The notes under the pieces were generated by a model. The model had not been told where the DNA came from. It worked only from the letters and a program-made list of their open reading frames with translations, and searched no databases. DNA of 64,000 bases from Hydractinia symbiolongicarpus (lineage: Eukaryota > Cnidaria > Hydrozoa > Anthoathecata > Hydractiniidae). The stretch covers positions 23,089,851 to 23,153,850 of the forward strand of contig NC_079877.1 of assembly GCF_029227915.1 (NCBI RefSeq). Reading direction: 5' to 3'. Below are positions 13,800 to 24,227 of this stretch, piece after piece (the stretch's first letter is position 1; every line of letters starts with the position of its first letter). The translations under genes and the position numbers were made by a program.

Positions 13800-14838
13800 T
13801 GCAGTGTATATAGACGAAACAAAAAAAAAGTTTAAGCAACGAGTACAAGAACATATGCGCGCAGTGAGAAACGGAGATGTGAAGAAAAACGAAATTGCGG
13901 ACCACAGCTGGAGCAGAAGTCATCAGTTTAATTGGGATGATAATAAAATCATTGACAGAGAATCCAGAACAACGGCCAGGAAGATTAAAGAAACCATCAA
14001 CAGTGTAGAACGTCACAAACACATAAACAGCATCTCATATCAACTTCCTGAGATTTGGTTACCAGCCAAGTAGTTACTTACATCTAGGTCCAAAAATGTT
14101 AATTACCGTAATTAACTGTAATTATCAGCTCGTTTCTGATTGGTTAATTTTTATGAATTTCGATCCTCTTGCAAAGAAAGTGTCATATCTTCATTACTGA
14201 ATCGTGCCAACAGCGTAGTCAGTGACAAACAGGAGAGGAAAATAGAAATTCGATGTGTAAGAAATGCATTAATCGCAAATGGATACAGTCATAAAGTTAT
14301 CACGCAAGTAAAAAATAAAATGAAGAGAAGATGCAACGGAGACAACAAGGAAACATCAGAGGAATTTATCGCATCAGCATTCCTACCCTTCGTACCAGGT
14401 ACCAGCGAGATCCTTCAAACAAAGCAATGTTGTTTACGAAATCCCGTGCAAAGATTGTGATGCAGTGTATATAGGCGAAACAAAAAAAAAGTTTAAGCAA
14501 CGAGTACAAGAACATATGCGCGCAGTGAGAAACGGAGATGTGAAGAAAAACGAAATTGTGGACCACAGCTGGAGCAGAAGTCATCAGTTTAATTGGGATG
14601 AGAAGAAAATCATTGACAGAGAAACCAGAACAACTGCCAGAAAGATTAAAGAAACCATCAACAGTGTAGAACGTAACAAACACATAAACAGCATCTCATA
14701 TCAACTTCCTGAGATTTGGTTACCAGCCCTACAGAAGAAGTAGTTACCTACATCTAGGTCCGAAAATGTTAATTACCGTAATTAACTGTAATTATCAGCT
14801 CGTTTCTGATTGGTTAATTTTATGAATTTCGATCCTCT
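13506..14838 (+). repeat. Tandem duplication of the Penelope-like 3' block
   Basis: Copy 1 (13506-14166) and copy 2 (14167-14838) both start TCTTGCAAAGAAAGTG and run through the same RT C-terminus, the same internal deletion and the same GIY-YIG segment. They differ by scattered substitutions and a 9-bp indel near the end of the reading frame. Copy 2 keeps YIGETKKKF and continues into the terminal tail; copy 1 stops at GATCCTCT. Because both share one deletion, the duplication happened after the deletion. Tandem pseudo-LTR arrangements are typical of this retroelement class. Confidence 0.85.
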
Positions 14839-14878
14839 GCAATTATATAAATACATGCGCAACATCATTTTACTTTGC

Positions 14879-14913
14879 CCGATGATGGGAGAAGGATCTC
14901 CCGAAACGTCGCC
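14879..14913 (+). ncRNA. Degenerate hammerhead-ribozyme-like motif in the Penelope element tail
   Basis: The sequence CCGATGA (14879-14885) is one base from the hammerhead core CUGAUGA. It is followed by a perfect 5-bp stem GGGAG/CTCCC with a six-base loop and then GAAA (14903-14906) and CGTCGCC. This is the order CUGAUGA, stem II, GAAA expected of the minimal hammerheads known from Penelope-like elements. The U4-to-C change and the lack of clear stems I and III make activity unlikely for this copy. The inverted copy (about 11762-11797) has the same fold with two more core changes. Confidence 0.45.
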
Positions 14914-14969
14914 TACTAAACTATCGTGTTCAAGAAATGATAAAATTTCCACAGTAATAGTATGGTATT

Positions 14970-15718
14970 GTCCAACATTCTCTTTCCCAGACTTCTTTAA
15001 AATGAACTGACATCATTGGTATTTCAAATATTATCCTAAACGTCAATATCAGAATTATAATACCTTATAATCGATCTGTCTGTTAGTTGATAGACAGCAC
15101 TTTCGTCCCCAGGCTATCTACCTCTTACATATTTTTCGCCTTATTAAAAAAATAAAAAAGGTTTGTTGACGAGGTAGGAAACGAGATCAGTGACTAAGCA
15201 TAATTAAGATGTATACAAAACTGTAATTTATTTTTAATTTGTAACTTTGGTAACGGCAAACACGGTTTATTAAGCCACAAAAGCCATCATTAGGACGGTT
15301 CTGTGATGGAATTAATCAGAAAAAATAAAACATTGAATTATGAGATATATTATCAGCGCATAGTTTTGGTTTATATTTTCGGTACTGAAGAAGAAGAAAA
15401 TAAGAAAGAAAACTCAACTTTTGGTTGTAATGAAATACAAATGTAGTTCTTGCTGTCAAATCCGTTGAGATGTAGCTTAAAACACAATTTTTTTGGTTAA
15501 GCAAGATATTGATAAATGTTAAAAAAGCTTGTGCTCTAGCAGTGTCAAATATTCACTTTACGCAATTGCGTGAATCAGTTTATTCGTTTTAATGAGCAGT
15601 AACTAATCCCGTGTTTTATTCAGGAGAATGTATTAAGGTTAAATAAGTTCTATGAAAAATACTGTTAGCAAAGTGATCGAAGAAAATCATCATCAGTGAT
15701 TTTTGCCACCGGGCAAAC
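14970..15718. other. Intergenic region upstream of astacin A
   Basis: It contains AT-rich sequence and a diverged foldback-repeat relative (TTCGTCCCCAGG near 15103, with GACGAGGTAGGAAACGAG near 15168). The astacin A promoter should lie at its right end, but no clear TATA box is visible. Confidence 0.4.
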
Positions 15719-18700
15719 ATGATGGAGAACAAAAGGGTTCCAATATTTATGCTGAGTATTTGTAAGTTTTTTTAACTTCTATTGTTGTTGTTGTCGCAGA
15801 AACCTCGTTCCCAAGGCTATTTTTGTTGTTTAATAAGGTCTTTAAATAACAACATCAACCCGTAGTTCCAAGACGGGTAGGTTTCTTCCAGTAGAAAGTA
15901 TCTATGTAAACGAAGGCGGGTTACTCGGATTAAAAGCGCTTCCTTATCCCCTGAGGTTTGTTGTCTGGTGTCAAAGTCGCTAGCGCTTACTTGACGGCTA
16001 ACTCGCACACGACAGTGGTGGACGCAGGGGTGTGAGACAAAATCATATGGCCAAGGATACACAAAGTAAGCATCTGCGTACAAGAAGGGGTTGTTGGTGT
16101 TTATTAAGTCACAGAGAGAAAACGTACTAAGTGGGTGGTCCCTATCAGCATCATGGTGAAACATAATCTTTCTTATTGCAGTTCTCCTCTTGGTATGCGT
16201 TGTTGCGAAGAAAATTGACGGTAAGATACGTTTCCATAGCGATGATGATATCATTATGTCGGACGACCGGATTCCATACGGACCACAGCGTCCGCTAGAT
16301 TGCTCCGATTTGAGACTACGTGCGGCTGATGTGGGAGCTTGCATTGAGATGAACAACCAGTTTTTTGGTAAGTCCTTATTATTTTTCTTTAAAACAACGA
16401 CATTTTGTACACGCTTGTTATAAGAGCAATTTTATAAGAACAGCTTCAAACTGAAGTCGTTGCTCCTAAAACTAAGAACAATTCGAGCCTGGATTTTGCC
16501 ATAAAATAAGAGCAATCCAGAATGTAAATTCGTTTGCAAGGAATGTTATATATACTGGAATCTACTTGGGTTCATGTAGGTAAAAAGAGCAAAAACCCAC
16601 GTCTCGATGATTCAGACATACTCACTGACAAAAAAGTACACAGAAGGAGGAGAGTGGTAAAACATTGGCTCGCTTGGCCAAAAAGTTCAGACGGATATGT
16701 ATATGTGCCGTATGAATTCTATACAAGCATCTCAAACAGTATGTCGATTTTGATTCTTTTCATAGACCCACAGTTTTTTATGTAAGCAACTCCACATTTC
16801 ATTTTAGCCTTTGTTTCTAAGGGCAAAATTTCAGCATCAAAGTCGCAAAGAAGTTAGACCTAATTTTCAAGTATTACAAGTTGTTAGCTTTACGCCTTTG
16901 TTTTGATGCTTGTTTTTTGGCTTTTTTTTACCTACATTCCAGCCTCGGCTACAAGCAATTTTATTCCCTATAAAAGACTTAAAACCAACTGTTTCTTAAA
17001 CCTACAGTATTTTTGTAAGAAAACCAAGGTTTGTAACGAGCGATCGTATGCTGAAGAACTATTTTATTATACTAAAATATACGATATATCTCAGTTATTT
17101 ACGAAGGACATATTCTGGTGAGATTTGTAGAGTAAACTTTAATATATTTTAAATTGATGTTATTTTTAGTTACGTCAGGATTTCTCAAAGCTATTGCAGA
17201 CTTTAGAAGAGTCTCCTGTATCAGACTGGTTCCAAGAACAGCTTTTCATAAAAATTACATCAGAGTCATCAATGACGAAGGGTAAGGGAGAGAATACTTA
17301 TGACGAATGTTGCAGTTTGGTCTACCATATTGACACCTCTGTGTGTTGTTCCTCTTACTTTCTATTGTAAGAAATTACTCTTGTATTTAACTTTCGTTCC
17401 CAGGATTCTCAGTGTCCTCTCAGTGTCAAAAAGACAAGAGAGGCAGTTATTTCGCGTCAATAAGATCTTTTTCGAAAAGCTGGTTGAAATCAACGTCTTA
17501 GCGCAAAAAATCACGGGCTCTCTAATTTTTGCGCTATTCCGCGTAAGAACACCACTAAACCATTTCCCCGCGTAAATAAAACAAAGGTCATTCACTTTTT
17601 CACGTTGATAATAATATCTCTTAAACTATTAGATGTTATTCTTACATTGGAATGCAAGGAGGGATGCAAGAGCTTTCTTTGCAAGCATACACCTCGTGTA
17701 CAAGAAAAGGAACAGCTATTCACGAAATTCTACATGCTGTGGGATTCTATCATGAAATGTCCAGAAGAGACCGTGATAAATATATTGATATTCATTACGA
17801 CAACATATTTACTTGTGAGTAAGCAAAGAGCATCGATTGTGTGTTATGTTGATATATATCGTATGTCCTTCTTATGTTCAGTGTTTTAACAACATGGTTT
17901 CCTCTTTCATCCGTCTCTTCCTTCCTGGAAAGGGGGTGTTGAGATTCATCAACCTTATTACCAGGACTTCTTAGTTTTTTTTGTATTGGTACGGAAAAAA
18001 ACCTAACATGCCCTGAGGACGAGGTTAAACGTTTTTATTGTTGTTTAAAGAAGTTTTGCACGAGACCTTGCGTTTTCGTTGCTACTAAAGTTTAAGTAAA
18101 GATGATCTGTCTTAAATAGTGACAGGTTGTTCTTTTGATTGTTCATTAAAATTAAAAACTATCGCGAACAGCAGCTGTCGCAAACTTTCTAGATTTTGAC
18201 CCATTCGCGAAAATTTACAGAGTTTGCATTAAAGTAAGTGTTTAGTTTCAATTGGTACGCTACCACACATTTAAAACTCCAATTAAGGCTACGAAATCCG
18301 TGCAAGCACAGCAATCGTTCAACTACACAACCTCCTAAGATATCAATCTTATTCTCATGCTGAGCGCTAAGCAGAAAGGATAGATATGGTGTCGGTTTTA
18401 AAGTAAAAGATATCCAAGTGTTCATAAAATTGTAAAAATAAAATACCGTTTTCGTCAAATTTAAAAAGGTTGTTAATATTATTTTATTTCAGCCCGTTGG
18501 AAGCAATTTGCAAAACATGAACACACAAATGGATCAGTATATGGAGCAGAATATGATGTGCATTCCATCATGCATTATGGAAAGTAAGTATACAGAAACT
18601 TCTAGTGTTGCTTCGTTGGCTACACCTTTATATAGTAATCATAACACAACCAAATTGTACCAGAGCAAGACTAAGAAAATTTGCTTCTGAGATGTTCCAA

Positions 18701-19465
18701 ATATGCTTCAAATTTAGCACCGTGTGTATTGTCAAGAATATTTTACCAGTAAAATTTTTTTCTAGCGGTTTAAAACCCATTTTTACCTAACTTTTATAGA
18801 ACAGATAGTGTTTTTTCGTAAGGCATCCTCGTCCCCACAGCTCTTTGAGATAAACCTTGAGGTTTGTATCAAAGAACTCTGGGGACGAGAATGACAGATA
18901 GGGAATTTTATCATTATTTTGCTAGAGTCGTGCATTTTGTAAAGGTACGCAGCAGGACTTAGGACTTTGTATACTGAAAGATGCTAATTGTTGCTGACGT
19001 TAGCACGAACTTCTTCACCAATTATCAGGACCTTCGTGAGCCTTGACGTGGATTATTTCGTTGTACAGGAGTGCTGTAGAATGCCACCAGCAAATTTCAA
19101 ACGACGTTCACCTGGCCGTACGTGTTCAAAAGTAGGGACTTTGCAGCCTACTGGTTGCTGGCAGAGTAATGACAATTTTATACTCTCGGCCATGTTTGAA
19201 ACATGAGGAAAAAAACTCACTTTGGTTCATGAATTTTGTTCACGATTGTTGACTACAAGTTTTCTCGTTCTAAGATGTTCTTTAATTTCTTTTAACTAAA
19301 TATCTACTGACTTGTTTTTCCAGCTACGCATTCGCTATAAACAGAGAATCAAGAACGATAACATCATTGCGGAATCCAAGTGAAGTTTTGGGACAGCGAG
19401 ACGGGATGTCACAAAACGATATTTTGCAACTCAACAGGTTATACAAATGTGACCAATATCTGTAA
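15719..19465 (+). CDS. Astacin A: secreted zinc metalloprotease (seven exons)
   Basis: Astacins are secreted zinc endopeptidases made as inactive precursors. The exons are 15719-15761, 16182-16367, 16580-16738, 17170-17281, 17633-17814, 18493-18583 and 19324-19465. All are GT-AG with phases 1,1,1,2,1,2, giving 304 residues without a stop. A signal peptide is clear (MMENKRVPIFMLSIFLLLVC). The prodomain holds LDCSDLRLRAADVGAC and ends in the basic KVHRRRR, a probable furin-type site. The catalytic domain starts near HWLAWPKSSDGYVYVPYEF and has the zinc site HEILHAVGFYHEMSRRDRD and the Met-turn SIMHYGKYAFAIN. Four cysteines (SCIRL, GCYSY, SCTRK, YKCDQ) match the two conserved astacin disulfides. 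The protein ends just after the domain, with no EGF, CUB or ShK tail. It is the most diverged of the three tandem copies. Two ATGs open exon 1; the first is used here. Substrate is unknown. Confidence 0.9.
17951..18026. repeat. Diverged foldback repeat in astacin A intron 5
   Basis: The left end CAACCTTATTACCAGGACTT and right end CCCTGAGGACGAGGTT are imperfect inverted versions of the family ends (AACCTCGTCCCCAGG). The interior is T-rich. It lies wholly within the intron. Confidence 0.5.
18828..18889. repeat. Small foldback repeat in astacin A intron 6
   Basis: The ends CTCGTCCCCACAG and CTCTGGGGACGAG form an inverted repeat. The inner part (CTTTGAGATAAACC ... GGTTTGTATCAAAG) is also near-complementary, so the whole 62 bp folds back on itself. 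Same family as 26932-26999. Confidence 0.75.
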
Positions 19466-20840
19466 ATACTTGATTTCCGCGATAAATTAACCCTTTTGTA
19501 GAAATACAATTTTATAAGAACAAAATAAGAACACTGGTAAGGCTGAAATTTTTCTGATTTTTTCCCCCACATATCAAACACGGAAAGCATCAACATTTTA
19601 CTTGCGATTTCGCGAAACTTGTATATACGTGAAATTAGGTGATAAAGGTGCATTTTAACTCCAATCATGATTTCTGAAATCTGACTGGCTGATAAAAAGT
19701 TCTTGTTGGGATCCCTTCCAGCTTCAACTTATTTAATTTAATTTTTATGTATATATAAAAACTGTATTTTGTTTTTATTTTTTTGCTTGCTTGTTTTTAA
19801 AAGATTTTGCGATGTATAATACTTTCTTATTTTCATACTCTTTTTTAACACATTTTACACACACTTTTATATAAGAACCCTACTTTTTAGTTTATTCCTC
19901 GTGATTCTTAGAAAACCGACATTTTAAGCTAAAAATTCTTATAGTGATAAATGAATAATTATTACAAGCTCGTGAGCTTGTATTAAAACGCAAATGTGTC
20001 CTACAAGAATGGAAATTTTTGCCTCTCCGAGCACCGACACGGGAGTCGTCGTGTGTTCGAATCTCATCTTGGTAACTATTTTTACTTTTTTTTTCTTTTT
20101 TCTTTTTTCTTTTTTAAAAAGATAAGACAAGTGTTTAAAACACTTGTTTAACTAACTAGTAAATAAAGGTGTTTCCACCAAACTTTTTAAAAGTGAATGT
20201 AGGCAGAATTAACTGAATTAATGAATTTCGCAAATTTTGTAGGTTTGTGGGTTTGTGGTCTTTCTTCTTCCTGTCAGTCGGTTCACCCAAGACGGACCCA
20301 TCGAAAATTAAAAGTTCGAGGAATTTTCCGTTCAGGAAGGTCTCACAAATCAATTTTGAAAAATAAGTGTGTAACAAATATTATTGCGTATCTGAATAGT
20401 AAAATATGTCGTGTCTAACTTCGTAACAAAAATCCCAATTTGATAGACTTTTGTAAACTTTATTTGCGAGGTTGTTTGCGTATATCATACGTCTTGTTGT
20501 CTGTTATCCAATAAAACATACATAAAAGGACCAGTATATAACATATATGCAAAAAATCCACAATTGATGGTAATATTCCTTCCACTTTGTCATTTTCTCA
20601 AGAGATATAAATATTCCAGATTGTTCAAATTCTTACAAATTTTTGAATCTACATTATTTTTGTAACAATAATTCTTAAAAAAAAGTTGTGTAAAAGGTAG
20701 AGAGAAAAACAGAAAAAAAAATTGACAAAAAAAATAACGAAAAAGTCATAAAATGTACATATAGGCATAGCTGCAGATATATAATGAAGACTTTAGACGA
20801 GTGGATAAGCATCACAACATATTTATTTTTGAGCGTAGTG

Positions 20841-20896
20841 CAACCTCGATCCCAGGACCTGTTGATGAGAGACAAAAAGCCCTGGAAACGAGGTTG
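20841..20896. repeat. Small foldback repeat
   Basis: CAACCTCGATCCCAGGACCT at the left and GCCCTGGAAACGAGGTTG at the right form an imperfect inverted repeat of the common family. The interior is about 20 bp. Confidence 0.7.
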
Positions 20897-23800
20897 GACG
20901 TAATGGACTGTTTAAGCCTCGATTACATTTGTTTTATTCTTATTTAAGCTTTACTTTAGATATCACATGCTTGTTTATTTTTTTTTCTAACCTGTAATTG
21001 CATTATTATTTATTTGTCTACTGACTTTCTACATTATTCTATTTTTTAATATATTTATTCTTCGATACTGGCAACTGTGTAAAAAAGTAAAATAAATTTA
21101 AAAAAATTATATCTCCTTACGCATGGCACATCTACCTATGGGGCAACCTCATCCCTAGGACTTTTCTTCTCTTTTTGACGTTTCCAATGGAGTTTTGAGT
21201 GCGAAAACTACTACCGGCCTTTGGAACATGACCTTAACCTAACCTAATTCCTGCTAAGCTTTTTGAAGCGCCCTAAAAGTATGTGTTAGAAATCGTGCCC
21301 CCCCCTTCTTACACACACAGAGAATTTTTTGTTCAACGAAACATTTAATGTTTATATTTCCTTAATTCACGTACAATTCGATGTCGAATATATTCATTTT
21401 TCAGCTGACTTCATTTTCAGGTGATTAGTTCATGTCATTAACCATTCACATCATTTTTAAGCTTTGTAAATGTCGTATCTGTAATCTTCAAGTGATTTGC
21501 AATCCAACGAGATCTAATAAATATGCAATAGCTAGGAATAAAATTTCTTAAAATTTTCATTCTACCACCTGTTAAGGAATTAATCCCAGAACCAAAGATC
21601 GATCCTATATTGAAAAAATCCAAAGTTTCGGCCGAAAAACTGGCGAGGAGGAGAGAGAGAGAGGGAGTGTGCCCCTTTATAGGAACAGGGTTAAAAGCGT
21701 TAAATTCATAACGGAATAATGTTCAGAAAAAATATGAGGTTATCCTGCTATATTTAATGTACCTTCCCTTCGTGTTTTCACTTTCAAAAAAACATAACCA
21801 TAAGGTCACATAAGTTTACCAGCCTTCATAAACAACGCTTATCACTGGAAGAATATTTACTTTGGTTTTAAACGCTATGAAGGGAAGCCGGAGGTAAAGT
21901 TGAAGGAAGCGTAAGTAATAAGCTGTATCTTAACATGTTCCTTCTCCGTTCTTATCAATTCTTCTGATAAAGTGAAGTCATGCAGTAGTGTGCATAGCTA
22001 CAAATAAACATCGTGAAATGTTAATTGGTTTCGTATTGCGTCGTTTAATCACCTGCAGGTCCAGAACAATTTGTTAATAATAGAAACCCTTGATGTTTGA
22101 GTTCATAACTGAGAACAAATAAGATATGGGTCAAATAAAAAAGCATGGAACGAATTTTAATTCCAATATACAAAAATTACTAAATACAAAAAATGTTACC
22201 AGACTTGCAAGCAAACATTATGCAGAGAATAGGCAAGGTTGAAAATTCCTTATTCTCCTCCCAAGATCACTTTGAAATACTTCGAGAGTAGTGTGGACAA
22301 GAATAATATTTCCTAGGTAAAAAAAGGAAAAAAAACAAATTTAATTATAGATTATCATTATTTACAAATCTATGGACGTGTATAATACAACTCCAGTGGC
22401 CATTTTAGGTGTTTTCCCTTCCCAACTTTCTTTTAACAAGATAAACGATCATAAAAGGCGCCATTATCTTTTTATTCACGGTTTAAATTCATAAACCGCA
22501 ACATTGTTTTTTTTCGTATCCCACATAATTAAGAATGACCGCTAGAGTCAGGAATCCGCTTATGATGCAACTTTCCAAGCATCGTTAAACTTTATGAGGT
22601 GAAATAATTAGAGGGGTTTAACCATTTAACGAACTTTTTTTAAAATAGAAGAGGGAAGTATAAGCGTAAAAAAAAACCTACAAGTAGCCCCACCAAATGC
22701 TATTTTTTTATATTTCCATCTTCTATGATGAAGTAGACGATGCAGTTTTGTTCGGATTAAATAAACTTCTTTATACCACATCGTTCTCAGGGCATCTTTT
22801 TTCTGAATCAGTAAGTTTCACAACAAGGTGGTCGTACGCAAAAACACAGTTTCTGTACTGTTCTGATATAAAAAAAAGAATTAAGCTTCTTGTTGAGCAA
22901 CTTAGAATATGTTGGTGCAGAATTTTAAATAAAAGAGGCACAGACCTTTTCTCTATTCTGTTTAAAATTTTTAATTCCTTTAAATTAAGGAATGCTTCTT
23001 TGATTCTGTAAAAGAGTCACAATAAAGAACTCGGAGGTAAATTATGATATATTTCTATACTCCTAGGCTGCACTGTATATTTATAAATACAAAACTAGAT
23101 AACTATATACATTTTTTTTTATAACAACATCTTAAATTTAGCTGGGGCTGGATGAGTTTATTTTCTTACAATTATCCCTTCAAACATTCTTATTTGTGTT
23201 TCTCAGAAATATAGGAAAAGATATGATTGCATTTGCTATTAATAACAATGAATGTTGTTAGCACTTAAAACAAAGAAATAATTGTCCATAAAAATAAATG
23301 TTGTACATTGTTTTTTGTTTGTTCCATTGCAGTGATACTACGTTCCAAGCAATTATACAAATATTTTACGAATCTCACATTTAGGATAATCTTTGCCTGT
23401 CTTTGAGGACGTCATTGATAAAAATGTTGACATCAGCAAATTTTAAGGCTTAAGCCACACCTGTGGCAAGTAATTACAGAGGTGGGGAAGGAGCGAGTCA
23501 GGAGACCCCAAATATCCAGGGTTAAAAAAATAATTTCAATGTGTTTTAGATTTTCAGTATGAATTACAATAATAGCTGTAACAGCTTTTTTACCTACAAA
23601 AATGAGTGCGCATGCGCAAAAATCTGCAAAGTTCCCACCTAAATACGTTTTAAATATGTTCTTAATTTTTGGCAAAATATCAACACTAGGTTCTAAACTT
23701 GCAAAATCAAAAGTAGTCGTATAGCGCATTAATTATTTTGATCCATTTAGAGCAGAATCAGTTAAATTTAAACGAACAAGCATAAAAACCGAAGAAAAAA

Positions 23801-24137
23801 TGTATAACTGCATGTAAACTTGCCTGGTGTTTCTTCTATTGTTATTTATTTTGATTGGACAGAAAAAGTAGACTGCCTATCCTTGTTACCTTCCACAGTT
23901 CCATAAAGACCCCAACCCCTCCCTCCCCCCTAAAAAAATCGCTTCTAATTGTCTTCGCACAAATAAAACTTAAAGAAATTCGCATCATGGCTATCGAAAC
24001 AAAAAAAAAAACACGGTTTAACGTATTACTAAATTAAAAATGAATGACGTAAAATTTTGACTCCATGCCTCCAATTATAAAGGAATTTAGTTCATTATAT
24101 TCGAGATTCCGCAAATAAAGAAATTTAAAAGGGAAAT

Positions 24138-24147
24138 TTTATATAAG
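24138..24147 (+). promoter_or_regulatory. Candidate TATA box of astacin B
   Basis: TTTATATAAG lies about 80 bp upstream of the astacin B ATG, a plausible distance for a short 5' UTR. In an AT-rich genome such words are common, so this is only a candidate. Confidence 0.3.
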
Positions 24148-24227
24148 TATTTGGCTTATAAATGGTCTAACGTGGAAGTGTTACAGAAGAAAACATTAAT
24201 ACTGCGCTACAAGACAGAACAACAAAG

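Larger units (their letters stand above)
11675..14957 (+). mobile_element. Composite, defective Penelope-like retroelement (GIY-YIG type)
   Basis: Penelope-like elements are retrotransposons whose single ORF carries a telomerase-related reverse transcriptase and, in most animal lineages, a C-terminal GIY-YIG endonuclease. Three parts are visible. First, 11713 to about 12391 is an inverted copy of the element's 3' part. Second, about 12395-13800 is the RT body on the plus strand. Third, the 3' block is present twice in tandem (13506-14166 and 14167-14838), followed by a short tail to 14957. The 12-bp word TAGTATGGTATT flanks the whole unit (11663-11674 and 14958-14969), which suggests a target-site duplication and insertion of the composite in one event. 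The frame is broken near 12705. The GIY-YIG region carries internal deletions, so the copy is unlikely to be autonomous. Confidence 0.85.
19466..24227. other. Intergenic region between astacin A and B
   Basis: About 4.8 kb with no supportable gene. It contains a palindrome ACAAGCTCGTGAGCTTGT near 19963, a foldback repeat at 20841-20896, a purine-rich GAGAGAGAG run near 21650, and A/T tracts. An open frame at 22697-23011 has no recognisable domain and biased composition, and is not accepted as a gene. The astacin B promoter lies at the right end. Confidence 0.45.

Noticed and set aside
13705-14022. Minus-strand frames over the Penelope 3' blocks
   Set aside because: They are antisense shadows of the GIY-YIG coding segment, and recur at each duplicate for that reason.
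20020-20080. tRNA gene or SINE promoter, because of GTTCGAATCTC near 20055
   Set aside because: Only a B-box-like word is present; no A box and no cloverleaf can be drawn around it.
22697-23011. 104-codon plus-strand open frame between astacins A and B
   Set aside because: Phe/Leu/Ile-rich with no domain; judged fortuitous.
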